Source: JBBKWJ01 sp037968895 (GTDB lineage: Bacteria; Actinomycetota; Acidimicrobiia; Acidimicrobiales; SZUA-35). From it: a stretch of 9,800 nt of DNA. Shown in pieces: positions 1 through 6,816 of this stretch. The position numbers and the translations under genes are program-made. Every line of letters starts with the position of its first letter. The first letter of the stretch is position 1. The notes beneath the pieces are model-generated. The model was given only the letters and a program-made list of their open reading frames with translations, ran no database searches and was not told the DNA's origin. Location of the stretch: assembly GCA_037968895.1 (NCBI GenBank), contig JBBKWJ010000245.1, positions 1-9,800 on the forward strand, in the 5' to 3' direction.

Positions 1-426
<426 letters not shown>

Positions 427-438
427 AGAGATCTGACA

Positions 439-456
439 AGCATCTGGGAAGATGCT
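439..456 (-). other. Hairpin just upstream of mature 16S 5' end
   Basis: A perfect 7-bp inverted repeat, AGCATCT / AGATGCT, with a 4-nt loop (TCCC in the transcript) lies 13 nt before the inferred mature 16S 5' end. Pre-rRNA leaders commonly fold locally next to the processing site. I infer a structural or processing element of the rRNA precursor. The long stem formed with the 3' flank of 16S cannot be tested because that flank is outside the window. Confidence 0.45.
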
Positions 457-620
457 CGCCGTGATCCAATTACCACTGCTCGGATACCATTCCGATACGT
501 GGTGGCTTATTTCATGTTCTATGACGGGGCATTAACGGTTAACCACCCGAACCCGTAAAGGGATCAGGCGGTATTAGGTTCCGATAATGCTCCGCACACG
601 CTGCGTTTATCGTCTCTTCC

Positions 621-634
621 GTTTTCAAGAAGCT
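621..634 (-). promoter_or_regulatory. boxA-like rRNA antitermination element
   Basis: The minus-strand sequence AGCTTCTTGAAAAC lies about 195 nt upstream of the mature 16S 5' end. It resembles the boxA-like TGTTCTTTGAAAAC element in Gram-positive rRNA leaders, which loads the NusB/NusE antitermination complex. Position and resemblance support the call. It is a single short match, so confidence is moderate. Confidence 0.4.
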
Positions 635-776
635 GGCAACAAGCACCACACACAACAAAGCGAACTTTGATGGAGGTGCAGACTTGAAACCCACGCCCAA
701 CAACCAGCAACTGTTTCCAAGAAGTTAATTCCGTGAAACTGTTTCGTGTAGAAACCGCTGATCGAGGCGACTGATA

Positions 777-831
777 ACCCTAACTGTCCCTGATCCCTGC
801 AGCAACCTATTTCTCAGATCTTTTCGTCCAA
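777..831 (-). promoter_or_regulatory. Candidate tandem rRNA promoters (minus strand)
   Basis: Two sigma-70-like hexamer pairs are visible on the minus strand. One is TTGGAC (826-831), a 16-nt spacer and TAGGTT (804-809). The other is TTGCTG (800-805), a 17-nt spacer and TAGGGT (777-782). Both would start transcripts about 350 nt before the 16S 5' end and upstream of the boxA-like element, which suits an rRNA operon leader. They overlap and may not both be used. Neither matches consensus well. Confidence 0.35.
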
Positions 832-997
832 AAACAGCCGAATGCCGTTGGTGGTTCGTGGCATTCGCCGAAATAGACACCTGAAACGCTGAGCGTCGCC
901 ACCAGGACCGGACTGTCCAAGCGGTCGTCCGAATAGAGAAGGTAATCGACCTGTCGAAACCCGAGATCGGTTCCGAACAAGCCGTCACCCCATTTGC

Positions 998-1010
998 TAG
1001 CGTCGCCCCA
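998..1010 (+). promoter_or_regulatory. Candidate -10 element of a leaderless transcript
   Basis: TAGCGT at 998-1003 ends 6 nt before the A of the ATG at 1010, and no purine-rich ribosome binding site lies between. In actinobacteria a TANNNT hexamer 6-7 nt before ATG commonly marks a leaderless mRNA whose first base is the start codon. No convincing -35 is visible, so this rests on spacing alone. Confidence 0.35.
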
Positions 1011-1951
1011 TGACAAACGCGATCGAGACCACTGGACTCACCCGCACCTTTGGCGACATCGAGGCAGTGCGCGGAGTCGACCTAGTGGTCAAGTCAGGGG
1101 AAATCTACGGATTTCTCGGTCCTAACGGCGCCGGCAAGTCGACGGTCGTCAAGATGTTGACAACCCTTCTTGCGCCGACGAGTGGCACGGCCCGAGTCCT
1201 GGGCCACGACGTCGCGACCGAGGCGCACGCGATCAGGTTGCGCATAGGTGCGGCCCTGCAAGAAGCATCGCTCGACGACAAGCAGAGCGGCCGCGAGATA
1301 CTCACCATGCAAGGCGAGCTCTACGGGCTGACGTCAAAAGAGATCAAACAACGAATCGAGGAGCTGTCGAGCATCATCGAGTTCGACGCAATCGACAGGT
1401 GGGTTGGCACCTACTCGGGCGGCATGAAGCGGCGCCTCGACCTTGCCGCATCACTCATTCATAACCCCGACCTCCTCTTTCTCGACGAACCGACAACAGG
1501 GCTCGACCCAACAAGTCGGATCAAGGTCTGGGAAGAAGTCCGTGCCCTTAACAGCGAGCTCGGCACGACTATCTTCCTGACAACTCAATACCTTGAGGAA
1601 GCCGACGACCTGGCGGATCGAGTCGGCATCATAAATGCAGGCAAGATCGTTGGAGAGGGCACTCCTGACGACCTCAAGCGAGCAGTCGGGTCAGATGTGA
1701 TTCAGATCCGCCTAATCAGTGATCCCGGACCGGCAATGGCTGCACTCGAGTCACTTGAAACCGTTGACCACATCGAACGAGGGCCAACGGGGCTCCTTGT
1801 CTCAGTTAGGAACGGCGCCTCGTCAGTGTCGCCGATAGCAGTAGCTCTTGACTCGATTGGTGCCGTCGTCGGAGAGCTAACACTTCGAACGCCGACGCTC
1901 GATGACGTCTTCCTCGAATTAACCGGCGACCGAATTGAGGTGTCCGCATGA
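1010..1951 (+). CDS. ABC exporter ATP-binding protein, DrrA-like
   Basis: This 313-residue cytoplasmic ATPase would power the membrane exporter encoded next to it. Motifs appear in order: Walker A GPNGAGKST (37-45), Q-loop Gln84, signature YSGGMKRR (135-142), Walker B LLFLDEPTTGLDP (155-167) and LTTQYLEEAD (190-199). The last has Gln at the usual H-loop histidine position, a feature I associate with the daunorubicin-resistance DrrA family. The C-terminal ~90 residues, ending in a TPTLDDVFLELTG motif, are also typical of that family. The gene overlaps the permease by 4 nt (ATGA), so translation is probably coupled. The start is taken at the ATG behind a -10-like hexamer, giving the normal N-terminus. 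The substrate cannot be told: lipid, drug or polyketide-like molecules are all possible. Confidence 0.93.
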   Translation: MTNAIETTGLTRTFGDIEAVRGVDLVVKSGEIYGFLGPNGAGKSTVVKMLTTLLAPTSGTARVLGHDVATEAHAIRLRIGAALQEASLDDKQSGREILTMQGELYGLTSKEIKQRIEELSSIIEFDAIDRWVGTYSGGMKRRLDLAASLIHNPDLLFLDEPTTGLDPTSRIKVWEEVRALNSELGTTIFLTTQYLEEADDLADRVGIINAGKIVGEGTPDDLKRAVGSDVIQIRLISDPGPAMAALESLETVDHIERGPTGLLVSVRNGASSVSPIAVALDSIGAVVGELTLRTPTLDDVFLELTGDRIEVSA

Positions 1952-2760
1952 CAACACAGACACGAACCCACAGCACCGTCAAAGCAAAGCCGTCAGGATT
2001 CATCCGAGACCTGATCACCATCGCTAAGCGGGCGCTACGAAGCATTCCTCGTGAGCCTGAGACTTTCGGTCCGGCACTCTTTATTCCGGCGTTCTTCTTC
2101 ATCGTGAACATCGGGGCGCTGCAAGACCTCACCGAGACGCTGCCCGGCAATGATGGGTTTAGCTACAAAGAGTTTCAGCTCCCGACCGCGATCATCTTTG
2201 CGGTCACAGGAATCAGTCGAGCGCCTGGTCTCGTAACCGACCTTCAATCCGGCTATTTCGACCGGTTGCTCCTGAGTCCGGCTCGTCGGCTCCCGTTGTT
2301 GCTCGGACTGATGGTTGCCGACTTTGTTCTCGTCGTCGGACTCTGTATTCCTGTGCTTATCTTGGGCCTGGCCCTTGGTGTCTCGTTTGGCACCGGCATT
2401 CTGGGCGTCATAGCGTTTGTCCTCATCGGGGCGCTGTGGGGGTTGGCCTTTACCGGATTCCCATATGCCATTGCGCTCAAGACGGAGAATCCCGGTGCCG
2501 TCGGCGCAAGCTTCATCCTGTTCTTCCCGTTTGCGTTCCTGACCTCGGCGACCGTTCCCCTCGAGTCGTTGACCGGCTGGTTGCGGGCCGTTGCCCGCGT
2601 CAACCCGATCACATACATCCTTGAGGCGATGCGCTCGCTCACTGGCGATACCTGGGAGTGGACTGAGATCGGCAAGGGTCTACTTGCGATTGCAATTGTC
2701 GGAACAATTACGCAGGCGCTCGCTCTAGCTGCGCTTCGAGGACGACTTGACCGCGGTTGA
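1948..2760 (+). CDS. ABC-2 type exporter permease, DrrB-like
   Basis: This 270-residue integral membrane protein is the partner of the preceding ATPase. A short hydrophilic N-terminus is followed by about six hydrophobic segments (roughly 40-57, 76-92, 114-143, 148-171, 184-203 and 242-262). The LLLSPARRLP stretch (107-116) after the second segment and the FLTSATVPLESLTGWLRAVA to NPITYILEAMRSL region (197-231) are the usual hallmarks of ABC-2 permeases of the DrrB/NodJ group. The start codon lies in the ATGA overlap with the ATPase stop. Two half-size subunits with separate ATPases usually assemble as a 2+2 exporter. The transported compound is unknown. Confidence 0.9.
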   Translation: MTTQTRTHSTVKAKPSGFIRDLITIAKRALRSIPREPETFGPALFIPAFFFIVNIGALQDLTETLPGNDGFSYKEFQLPTAIIFAVTGISRAPGLVTDLQSGYFDRLLLSPARRLPLLLGLMVADFVLVVGLCIPVLILGLALGVSFGTGILGVIAFVLIGALWGLAFTGFPYAIALKTENPGAVGASFILFFPFAFLTSATVPLESLTGWLRAVARVNPITYILEAMRSLTGDTWEWTEIGKGLLAIAIVGTITQALALAALRGRLDRG

Positions 2761-2788
2761 GTCCGACGCTGTACAGAAGGTGCGCCGG

Positions 2789-3364
2789 ATGAAAGATGCG
2801 AAACCGCCAATACTGCTTACCGGGTTCGACGCCTTCGGCGACAACAAGAGCAACCCATCGGAGCTATTGATAGCCGATCTTGCCGCATCGTTGCCTCGAG
2901 CCATCGCCCTGCCACTGCCGACGTCGTTTGCAGAGGCTGGTCGCCTCGCAATCGCTGCCATCGAACGACACGATCCATGCGCGGTGGTGATGTTTGGCCT
3001 AGCTGCAACGGAGTTGTCGATCCGTCTGGAGTTCATTGCCCGAAACGAGATAACAGCAGACCAACCAGACAACAATGGCCAGATCCGGCTCGGGGAACGC
3101 ATCGACGACGACGGGCCAGACCTGTACACCACGACGCTTCCGTTGAACAGCATCATGAGAATGCTCAGAGCTGACGGCCACGAGTTCACGACCTCAGACA
3201 ATGCAGGCGGCTATGTCTGCAACGCGCTTTTCTACTCGGTGCAGCACTTTCTGGCCGAATCTGGCAGATCTACCCCAGCAGGATTCGTTCACATCCCCGC
3301 CAGCCCACCAGTTACGACATCAGCTCGTGCCATCGTTGCGTTCATCGACGGCGCCTGCCCCTAG
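2789..3364 (+). CDS. pcp: Pyroglutamyl peptidase I (pyrrolidone-carboxylate peptidase)
   Basis: This cysteine peptidase (family C15) removes N-terminal pyroglutamate from peptides in the cytoplasm. With the chosen ATG the protein has 191 residues, slightly shorter than the usual ~200-215. It opens with the family's beta-strand ILLTGFDAFGD (8-18). The catalytic triad is visible: Glu81 in IRLEFIA, Cys144 in AGGYVCNALFY and His168 in GFVHIP. These are the same numbers known from the well-studied bacterial enzymes, which supports this start. AGAAGG 8 nt upstream is a fair ribosome binding site; an in-frame TTG at 2747, inside the permease gene, is the alternative. The gene follows the permease by 28 nt and is probably co-transcribed. 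The usual GxAxxR of the substrate loop appears as GLAATELSIRLE, somewhat divergent, so specificity could be altered. Confidence 0.9.
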   Translation: MKDAKPPILLTGFDAFGDNKSNPSELLIADLAASLPRAIALPLPTSFAEAGRLAIAAIERHDPCAVVMFGLAATELSIRLEFIARNEITADQPDNNGQIRLGERIDDDGPDLYTTTLPLNSIMRMLRADGHEFTTSDNAGGYVCNALFYSVQHFLAESGRSTPAGFVHIPASPPVTTSARAIVAFIDGACP

Positions 3365-3373
3365 CTATGGCCG

Positions 3374-4480
3374 CTAGCGAGGCTCTCTTGGTAGACCGAG
3401 AACTCGCTCCCCGAGTATGTTGCGCATGATGTTTGAGGTGCCGCCCATAATTGTGTAGCCGGGGGCGTAGACCAAACCCTTGGTTGTTTGGTTCCAGAGC
3501 ATCGCGTCGGCACCCAACGCTCGGAAGATGAAGTCGGCAACGCGCACCTCGTGCTCAGTACAGAAAACCTTGGTGGCTGCGCTGAAGCCGGCAGGTGCTT
3601 GCTTCAGCACTTCGCGATACACGAGCATGCGTCCGACCCGGTATCCGGTTTCGAGCGCCGCAATCTCTTGTCTCACCAGCGGATCGGTCGTGTCTGCTCG
3701 CTCGATAGCCATCTCGTAGAGCGCCCGATTCGAGACAAGACGGTCGATACCGCCGCGCTCGTGCTGAAGTTGCACCATCGTCTGCTTAAACGCGTCACCC
3801 TCTACACCGACCAGGTTCTCGATCGGGACCCGAACATCGGTGAAGTAGACCTCACAGAAATGCCGGTTGGTGGTCATGTCGGTGATCGGGCGAACTTCAA
3901 TACCGGGCAGGTTCATCGGCACAACAAGTTCGCTGATGCCCTTATGGGGAGGTCCTTCTGATGTGGTGCGGCAGATGAGATAGCAATAGTCGGCAACATC
4001 GCCGAAGCTGGTCCAGATTTTCTGGCCGTTCACCACAAAGTGGTCGCCGTCACGGATGGCCGACGTCTTGAGGGCTGCCAAGTCGGAGCCAGCATCGGGT
4101 TCGGACATTCCGATGCACCAGGTCGACTCGCCGCTCAGCATCTTGGGGAGATACTCCGCTTGCTGGTCGGCGTTGCCGTATGCGATGAGGGTTGGCCCCA
4201 TCTGCCGGTCGGCAAACCACATCGCAGCGATCGGAGCGCCCGCGCTGATCATTTCTTCCGCAACGATGACTCGTTCAATCGGCGGCCGGTTCTGGCCACC
4301 GTGCTCGACTGGCCATCCCATGCCAATGAAGCCTTCAGCGCCCATTATCTTGGCGAATTCCTTTGAGTAACCGTTGATCCAACTGTCGTTGTGCCGGCCG
4401 AACTTGGCAACGCCATCAGCCGCGACCGCTCGGGCCCTGGCCTGCAGCTCAGCTAGATCATCACTTAGCTCAAATTCCAC
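3374..4480 (-). CDS. Acyl-CoA dehydrogenase (FadE-like)
   Basis: This FAD-dependent flavoenzyme oxidises acyl-CoA thioesters to 2-enoyl-CoA in beta-oxidation-type pathways. The 368 residues (GTG start) cover the N-terminal helical domain, the middle beta domain with signature GMSEPDAGSDLAA (124-136) and NGQKIWTSFGD (151-161), and the C-terminal helical domain ending GGTSNIMRNILGERVLGLPR (346-365). The GTG is preferred because AAGGAG lies 6 nt upstream and it gives the family N-terminus. The open frame runs 83 codons further upstream, through the hairpins at 4599-4656, without homology-like sequence. At the medium-chain-type catalytic Glu position (YEGT) this protein has Gly (MGGT). Glu241 in HERGG may be the base instead, as in isovaleryl/long-chain types; that is an inference. 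It is convergent with pcp, 9 nt apart. The acyl substrate is unknown; steroid side-chain or branched acyl-CoAs are possibilities. Confidence 0.92.
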   Translation of the reverse strand: MEFELSDDLAELQARARAVAADGVAKFGRHNDSWINGYSKEFAKIMGAEGFIGMGWPVEHGGQNRPPIERVIVAEEMISAGAPIAAMWFADRQMGPTLIAYGNADQQAEYLPKMLSGESTWCIGMSEPDAGSDLAALKTSAIRDGDHFVVNGQKIWTSFGDVADYCYLICRTTSEGPPHKGISELVVPMNLPGIEVRPITDMTTNRHFCEVYFTDVRVPIENLVGVEGDAFKQTMVQLQHERGGIDRLVSNRALYEMAIERADTTDPLVRQEIAALETGYRVGRMLVYREVLKQAPAGFSAATKVFCTEHEVRVADFIFRALGADAMLWNQTTKGLVYAPGYTIMGGTSNIMRNILGERVLGLPREPR

Positions 4481-4715
4481 TGTTATCTCCTTGGCCTTGT
4501 TGGCACTGTAGACCGAGTACACAATCGCGGATACCGACCGCCCTCGCCTCATTCGGTCAAGCGAATATTTGATCACGTTCAGTGTCGCACACACGCCTGC
4601 CTCGAAAAGCAGCCGCTTTTCGAGGCCATTTTCGCGCTCAGAAGCGGCTGCTTTTCTGGGGCGGGTCCAGTTGCTGCAGTACGATCGGATGACCCCATCG
4701 ACGCAAAGGCGGCGT
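4481..4715. promoter_or_regulatory. Divergent intergenic region between acyl-CoA dehydrogenase and hydrolase genes
   Basis: These 235 nt should hold the promoters of both divergent genes. On the plus strand TACGAT (4680-4685) is a possible -10 for the hydrolase. On the minus strand TTGACC (around 4554-4559) and TACAGT (around 4504-4509) are promoter-like hexamers, but they are not properly spaced. The region is dominated by the paired hairpins described separately. A short inverted repeat ATTCG / CGAAT lies around 4552-4567. No regulator binding site can be named. Confidence 0.45.
4599..4656. repeat. Two overlapping, mutually exclusive perfect hairpins
   Basis: GCCTCGAAAAGC (4599-4610) and GCTTTTCGAGGC (4615-4626) form a perfect 12-bp stem with a 4-nt AGCC loop. 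The same left-hand region, GAAAAGCAGCCGCTT (4604-4618), is also perfectly complementary to AAGCGGCTGCTTTTC (4642-4656): a 15-bp stem, extendable by a G-U and an A-U pair. The two folds compete for the same bases. The second arm ends in a TTTT tract, terminator-like for plus-strand transcription. It lies upstream of both divergent genes, so it could be an attenuator, a transcription barrier or a remnant of a repeat family. Confidence 0.75.
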
Positions 4716-5537
4716 ATGACTTCTCCCACAGCCAGTTCCGGCTATGACCCACTCGACGACTTTGAGTCGCGCTCTGTCACCAACGGGGGGCTGACCTACG
4801 AGGTCTTCCAATCGGGTACCGGTCCTGCGGTCATAGTGATGCCGGAGATCCCCGGCATCACCCCGAAGGTTGCCGACTTCGCGCGAGCAGTGCGCGATCG
4901 AGGGCTCACGGTCTACGTCCCGTCTCTTTTCGGCACACCTGGTAGGCCAGCCAGCGTCCCCTACCTCGCCAAGTCGTTCACCAAAGCCTGTATTGCGAAA
5001 GAGTTCACATCGTTCGCCACCAACAAAGAATCGCCAGTCACTGCGTTCCTGACCGCGCTTGCCCGAGAGGCTCACGCGGCGTGCGGTGGGCCAGGGGTAG
5101 GAGCTGTTGGGATGTGTTACTCCGGTGGCTTCGCCTTGGCCATGGCTACTGATCCAAGCGTGATCGCCCCAGTTGCTAGCCAGCCGTCACTCCCCCTTGG
5201 GCTCCTGCCAAGCCGTAAGAGAGCCACCGGTTTGTCAGAAACTGAAGCTGCAGTCCTCGTCGAGCGGGCGCAGACAGATGGGCTCTGCGCACTCGGCCTG
5301 CGATTCAGTCACGACGCGCTCTCTCCACCCGAGCGTTTTGTCGCCCTCCGAGAATTGCTTGGCGAGAGCTTCCTGTCAGTCGAACTCGACTCCTCGAAGG
5401 GCAACGCTAACAACAACCGACGTGCTGCTCACTCGGTCCTGACTGAAGATCTTCAGAACGATCCCAACCATCCGACCCAGCAGACCCTGACCCAAGTCCT
5501 CGACTTCCTCACCGACCGGCTCTTACCAGCCGAGTAG
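4716..5537 (+). CDS. Dienelactone hydrolase family protein
   Basis: An alpha/beta-hydrolase of the dienelactone hydrolase type, 273 residues from the chosen ATG and probably cytoplasmic. Family features are visible: Glu44 in MPEIPGI (the position of the family's active-site Glu), the nucleophile Cys134 in GMCYSGGF (132-139), a likely Asp200 in RFSHD and a likely His239 in AAHSVL near the C-terminus. This is the Cys-Asp-His triad order of carboxymethylenebutenolidase. The true enzyme opens dienelactone in aromatic degradation, but no other such gene is visible here, so the substrate is unproven. The ATG at 4716 follows AGGCGG at close spacing; an in-frame ATG at 4689 and the open frame back to 4569 are less likely. 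It ends before the bidirectional hairpin at 5562. Its divergent position to the acyl-CoA dehydrogenase hints at shared regulation. Confidence 0.85.
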   Translation: MTSPTASSGYDPLDDFESRSVTNGGLTYEVFQSGTGPAVIVMPEIPGITPKVADFARAVRDRGLTVYVPSLFGTPGRPASVPYLAKSFTKACIAKEFTSFATNKESPVTAFLTALAREAHAACGGPGVGAVGMCYSGGFALAMATDPSVIAPVASQPSLPLGLLPSRKRATGLSETEAAVLVERAQTDGLCALGLRFSHDALSPPERFVALRELLGESFLSVELDSSKGNANNNRRAAHSVLTEDLQNDPNHPTQQTLTQVLDFLTDRLLPAE

Positions 5538-5561
5538 CTTGACCCGTCTACGTCCGCACGC

Positions 5562-5593
5562 GAATGAGCCCCTCACAAAGGAGGGGCTCATTC
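5562..5593. terminator. Bidirectional hairpin terminator between convergent genes
   Basis: GAATGAGCCCCTC and GAGGGGCTCATTC form a perfect 13-bp stem around a 6-nt ACAAAG loop. It lies 24 nt after the stop of the hydrolase and 16 nt after the stop of the convergent minus-strand gene. There is no T-tract on either side, which is common for actinobacterial terminators. It can serve both directions. Confidence 0.85.
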
Positions 5594-5609
5594 ACCAGAT
5601 TGAAGTTGC

Positions 5610-6323
5610 TTAGCTGACGCTGACGTCCGCCTTTGAGTTCTTCGTGAACGATTCTGGAACGGTGTCAGGGATTTCGATTTGGTCCTTGCCCCGCATGGCC
5701 CAGACCGCTCCGGCTCCGGTGAGCATGAAGGTCAGACCGAGGCCAGCAAAGAGGCCAGCAAGTGCGAGACCCATCTGCAAGGTTGAGTGGGTGACGGTGC
5801 CGACGCCAAGTTCACCGACGAGGCCGTGCACAGTGCCAGTCCATGCCTGTTCCCGAGCAGGGCCCTCGATGGGGTGGCTACGGTCGAAGTCGGTCCAGTA
5901 TTTGCCATCGCTGTTGAACTCGTAGTCGCCTGCGGCGAAGACCTCACCGTTGTATTCGGCGTCTTCGGTCAATGTCACCGTCTGGGTGCCGTTAAGCACG
6001 TGGTAGGTGACCGTGGCCATCTGGAACATGTACTCGGAACCCGTGTTGACCAATGGGTCATTCGGATCAAGGTCGGACTCGACGACTGGGTACTTCCAGT
6101 CATCCACCAGCAGCGACATGATTGCATCGGCCTCTTCGGTCGTGCCACGGTCGATGAGCTGTCCGTCTTCGTTATAACTCAGCGCTACGTTCTGCTCTGC
6201 GCTGAATGCTTGGAGCGAGTCATAGCCCTCTTGCACTTTGCTGTAGGCAACGCCGCCTGCAACGACGAACACCAAACCGATCACTAGAAGCAGGTAACCC
6301 AGGGTCGATAGTCGTTTCCTCAT
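5610..6323 (-). CDS. Two-TM membrane protein with extracytoplasmic domain, function unknown
   Basis: I do not recognise a characterised function. The 237 residues contain an N-terminal membrane segment (about 7-27, after MRKRLSTLG), an acidic, Asp/Glu/Tyr-rich domain of about 155 residues, a second membrane segment (about 184-208) and a short cytoplasmic tail. The domain is probably outside the membrane. The layout recalls small actinobacterial membrane proteins often mislabelled as aromatic ring-opening dioxygenase LigA; there is no dioxygenase motif here. AAGGAGAAGG just upstream of the ATG is a strong ribosome binding site. The gene follows the ArsR-family regulator by 95 nt on the same strand. 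An inverted repeat at 6341-6364, 18 nt before the ATG, suggests that this gene may be the regulator's target. It ends at a strong bidirectional hairpin. Confidence 0.8.
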   Translation of the reverse strand: MRKRLSTLGYLLLVIGLVFVVAGGVAYSKVQEGYDSLQAFSAEQNVALSYNEDGQLIDRGTTEEADAIMSLLVDDWKYPVVESDLDPNDPLVNTGSEYMFQMATVTYHVLNGTQTVTLTEDAEYNGEVFAAGDYEFNSDGKYWTDFDRSHPIEGPAREQAWTGTVHGLVGELGVGTVTHSTLQMGLALAGLFAGLGLTFMLTGAGAVWAMRGKDQIEIPDTVPESFTKNSKADVSVS

Positions 6324-6340
6324 CAGTCCTTCTCCTTTTC

Positions 6341-6377
6341 AGATCGCAGTCATATTTGCGATCTCTTGAGAAGATCA
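6341..6377. promoter_or_regulatory. Palindromic candidate operator upstream of the two-TM gene
   Basis: AGATCGCA (6341-6348) and TGCGATCT (6357-6364) are perfect 8-bp arms around an 8-nt AT-rich centre. A second imperfect palindrome, GATCT / AGATC flanking CTTGAGA, overlaps at 6361-6377. ArsR-family dimers bind such inverted repeats near the promoters they control, and the regulator gene is the immediate upstream neighbour. In RNA the first repeat could also fold near the ribosome binding site, so a role in translation is the alternative. Confidence 0.45.
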
Positions 6378-6418
6378 TTTCGCCGTTCGACGAATACCGA
6401 TAGGGAACAACGTCCCAG

Positions 6419-6784
6419 CTACGGGCTTTCCTTGGCGAGCGTTGACACCGCTATCGCGAATCTCCGGAGAACTGGTCGCCGGAGGCAATACCAGATCCGG
6501 GCGCCGTCCCGTCGCGAGACGAGCACGCCTGCGCCCCGCAAGATGCGAAGGTGTTCCGAAACAGTCGACTGAGCAAGACCCGTCGCCTTCACGATGTCTC
6601 CGGTCACACGAGCTTTCCCCCTGGCGTCGCCAAAGAGTTCGACGATCGCGATGCGGGCCGGGTGCGCCAGTGCTTTCGCAACTCTCGCTGTTTCATCGGC
6701 GTCGAACGCCAGGTCGGTCGGGATCTCACCAAAGCATGAGGGCGGATTGAGTTTTGCCGACTGGCACCTCGTTTGTGCTGACAT
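6419..6784 (-). CDS. ArsR-family winged-helix transcriptional regulator
   Basis: A 121-residue DNA-binding repressor of the ArsR/SmtB type. The core runs from ETARVAKALAHPARIAIVEL (31-50) through VTGDIVKATGLAQSTVSEHL (60-79, with the recognition helix around 71-82) to the wing LVSRRDGARIWYCL (88-101). The classical ELCVCDL metal box is absent (VELFGDAR here). Cys7 and Cys17 in the N-terminal extension and Cys100 in the wing could sense thiol-binding metals or metalloids, but this is inference. The ATG at 6784 is chosen because GGAGGT stands right before it; an in-frame TTG lies 8 codons upstream. No arsenic, copper or zinc resistance gene is visible. The nearest candidate targets are the two-TM gene downstream and the hydroxylase upstream, both on the same strand. 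Confidence 0.88.
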   Translation of the reverse strand: MSAQTRCQSAKLNPPSCFGEIPTDLAFDADETARVAKALAHPARIAIVELFGDARGKARVTGDIVKATGLAQSTVSEHLRILRGAGVLVSRRDGARIWYCLRRPVLRRFAIAVSTLAKESP

Positions 6785-6816
6785 CGCACCTCCAATCCGA
6801 TAGATCAATGGTTGCT

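Larger units (their letters stand above)
427..1009. other. rRNA leader and divergent intergenic region, no convincing gene
   Basis: This 583-nt stretch separates the minus-strand 16S gene from the plus-strand transporter operon. About 427-770 is best read as the transcribed 16S leader (hairpin, boxA-like element), and 777-831 as promoter territory. The remainder up to 1009 serves both directions. Short open frames exist on the minus strand (for example 807-1016), but none has a recognisable domain or a good ribosome binding site and they overlap the candidate promoters. I see no tRNA. Confidence 0.6.

Noticed and set aside
967..976. TCGGTTCCGA small palindrome upstream of the exporter ATPase
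   Set aside because: Four-base arms are expected by chance; there is no second copy or linked regulator.
725..1016. Minus-strand open frames of 87 and 69 codons between the exporter and 16S genes
   Set aside because: They overlap the candidate rRNA promoters, resemble no family and lack a ribosome binding site.
3361..3377. CTAGC / GCTAG inverted repeat between pcp and the acyl-CoA dehydrogenase
   Set aside because: It has only 5 bp of stem and overlaps both stop codons, too weak to call a terminator.
4569..4715. N-terminal extension of the hydrolase frame from 4569
   Set aside because: The extra residues look like translated hairpin sequence and have no family resemblance; a start at 4716 fits the family better.
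4481..4729. N-terminal extension of the acyl-CoA dehydrogenase frame up to 4729
   Set aside because: It reads through the hairpins and into the divergent hydrolase gene; GTG at 4480 has a good ribosome binding site and gives the family length.
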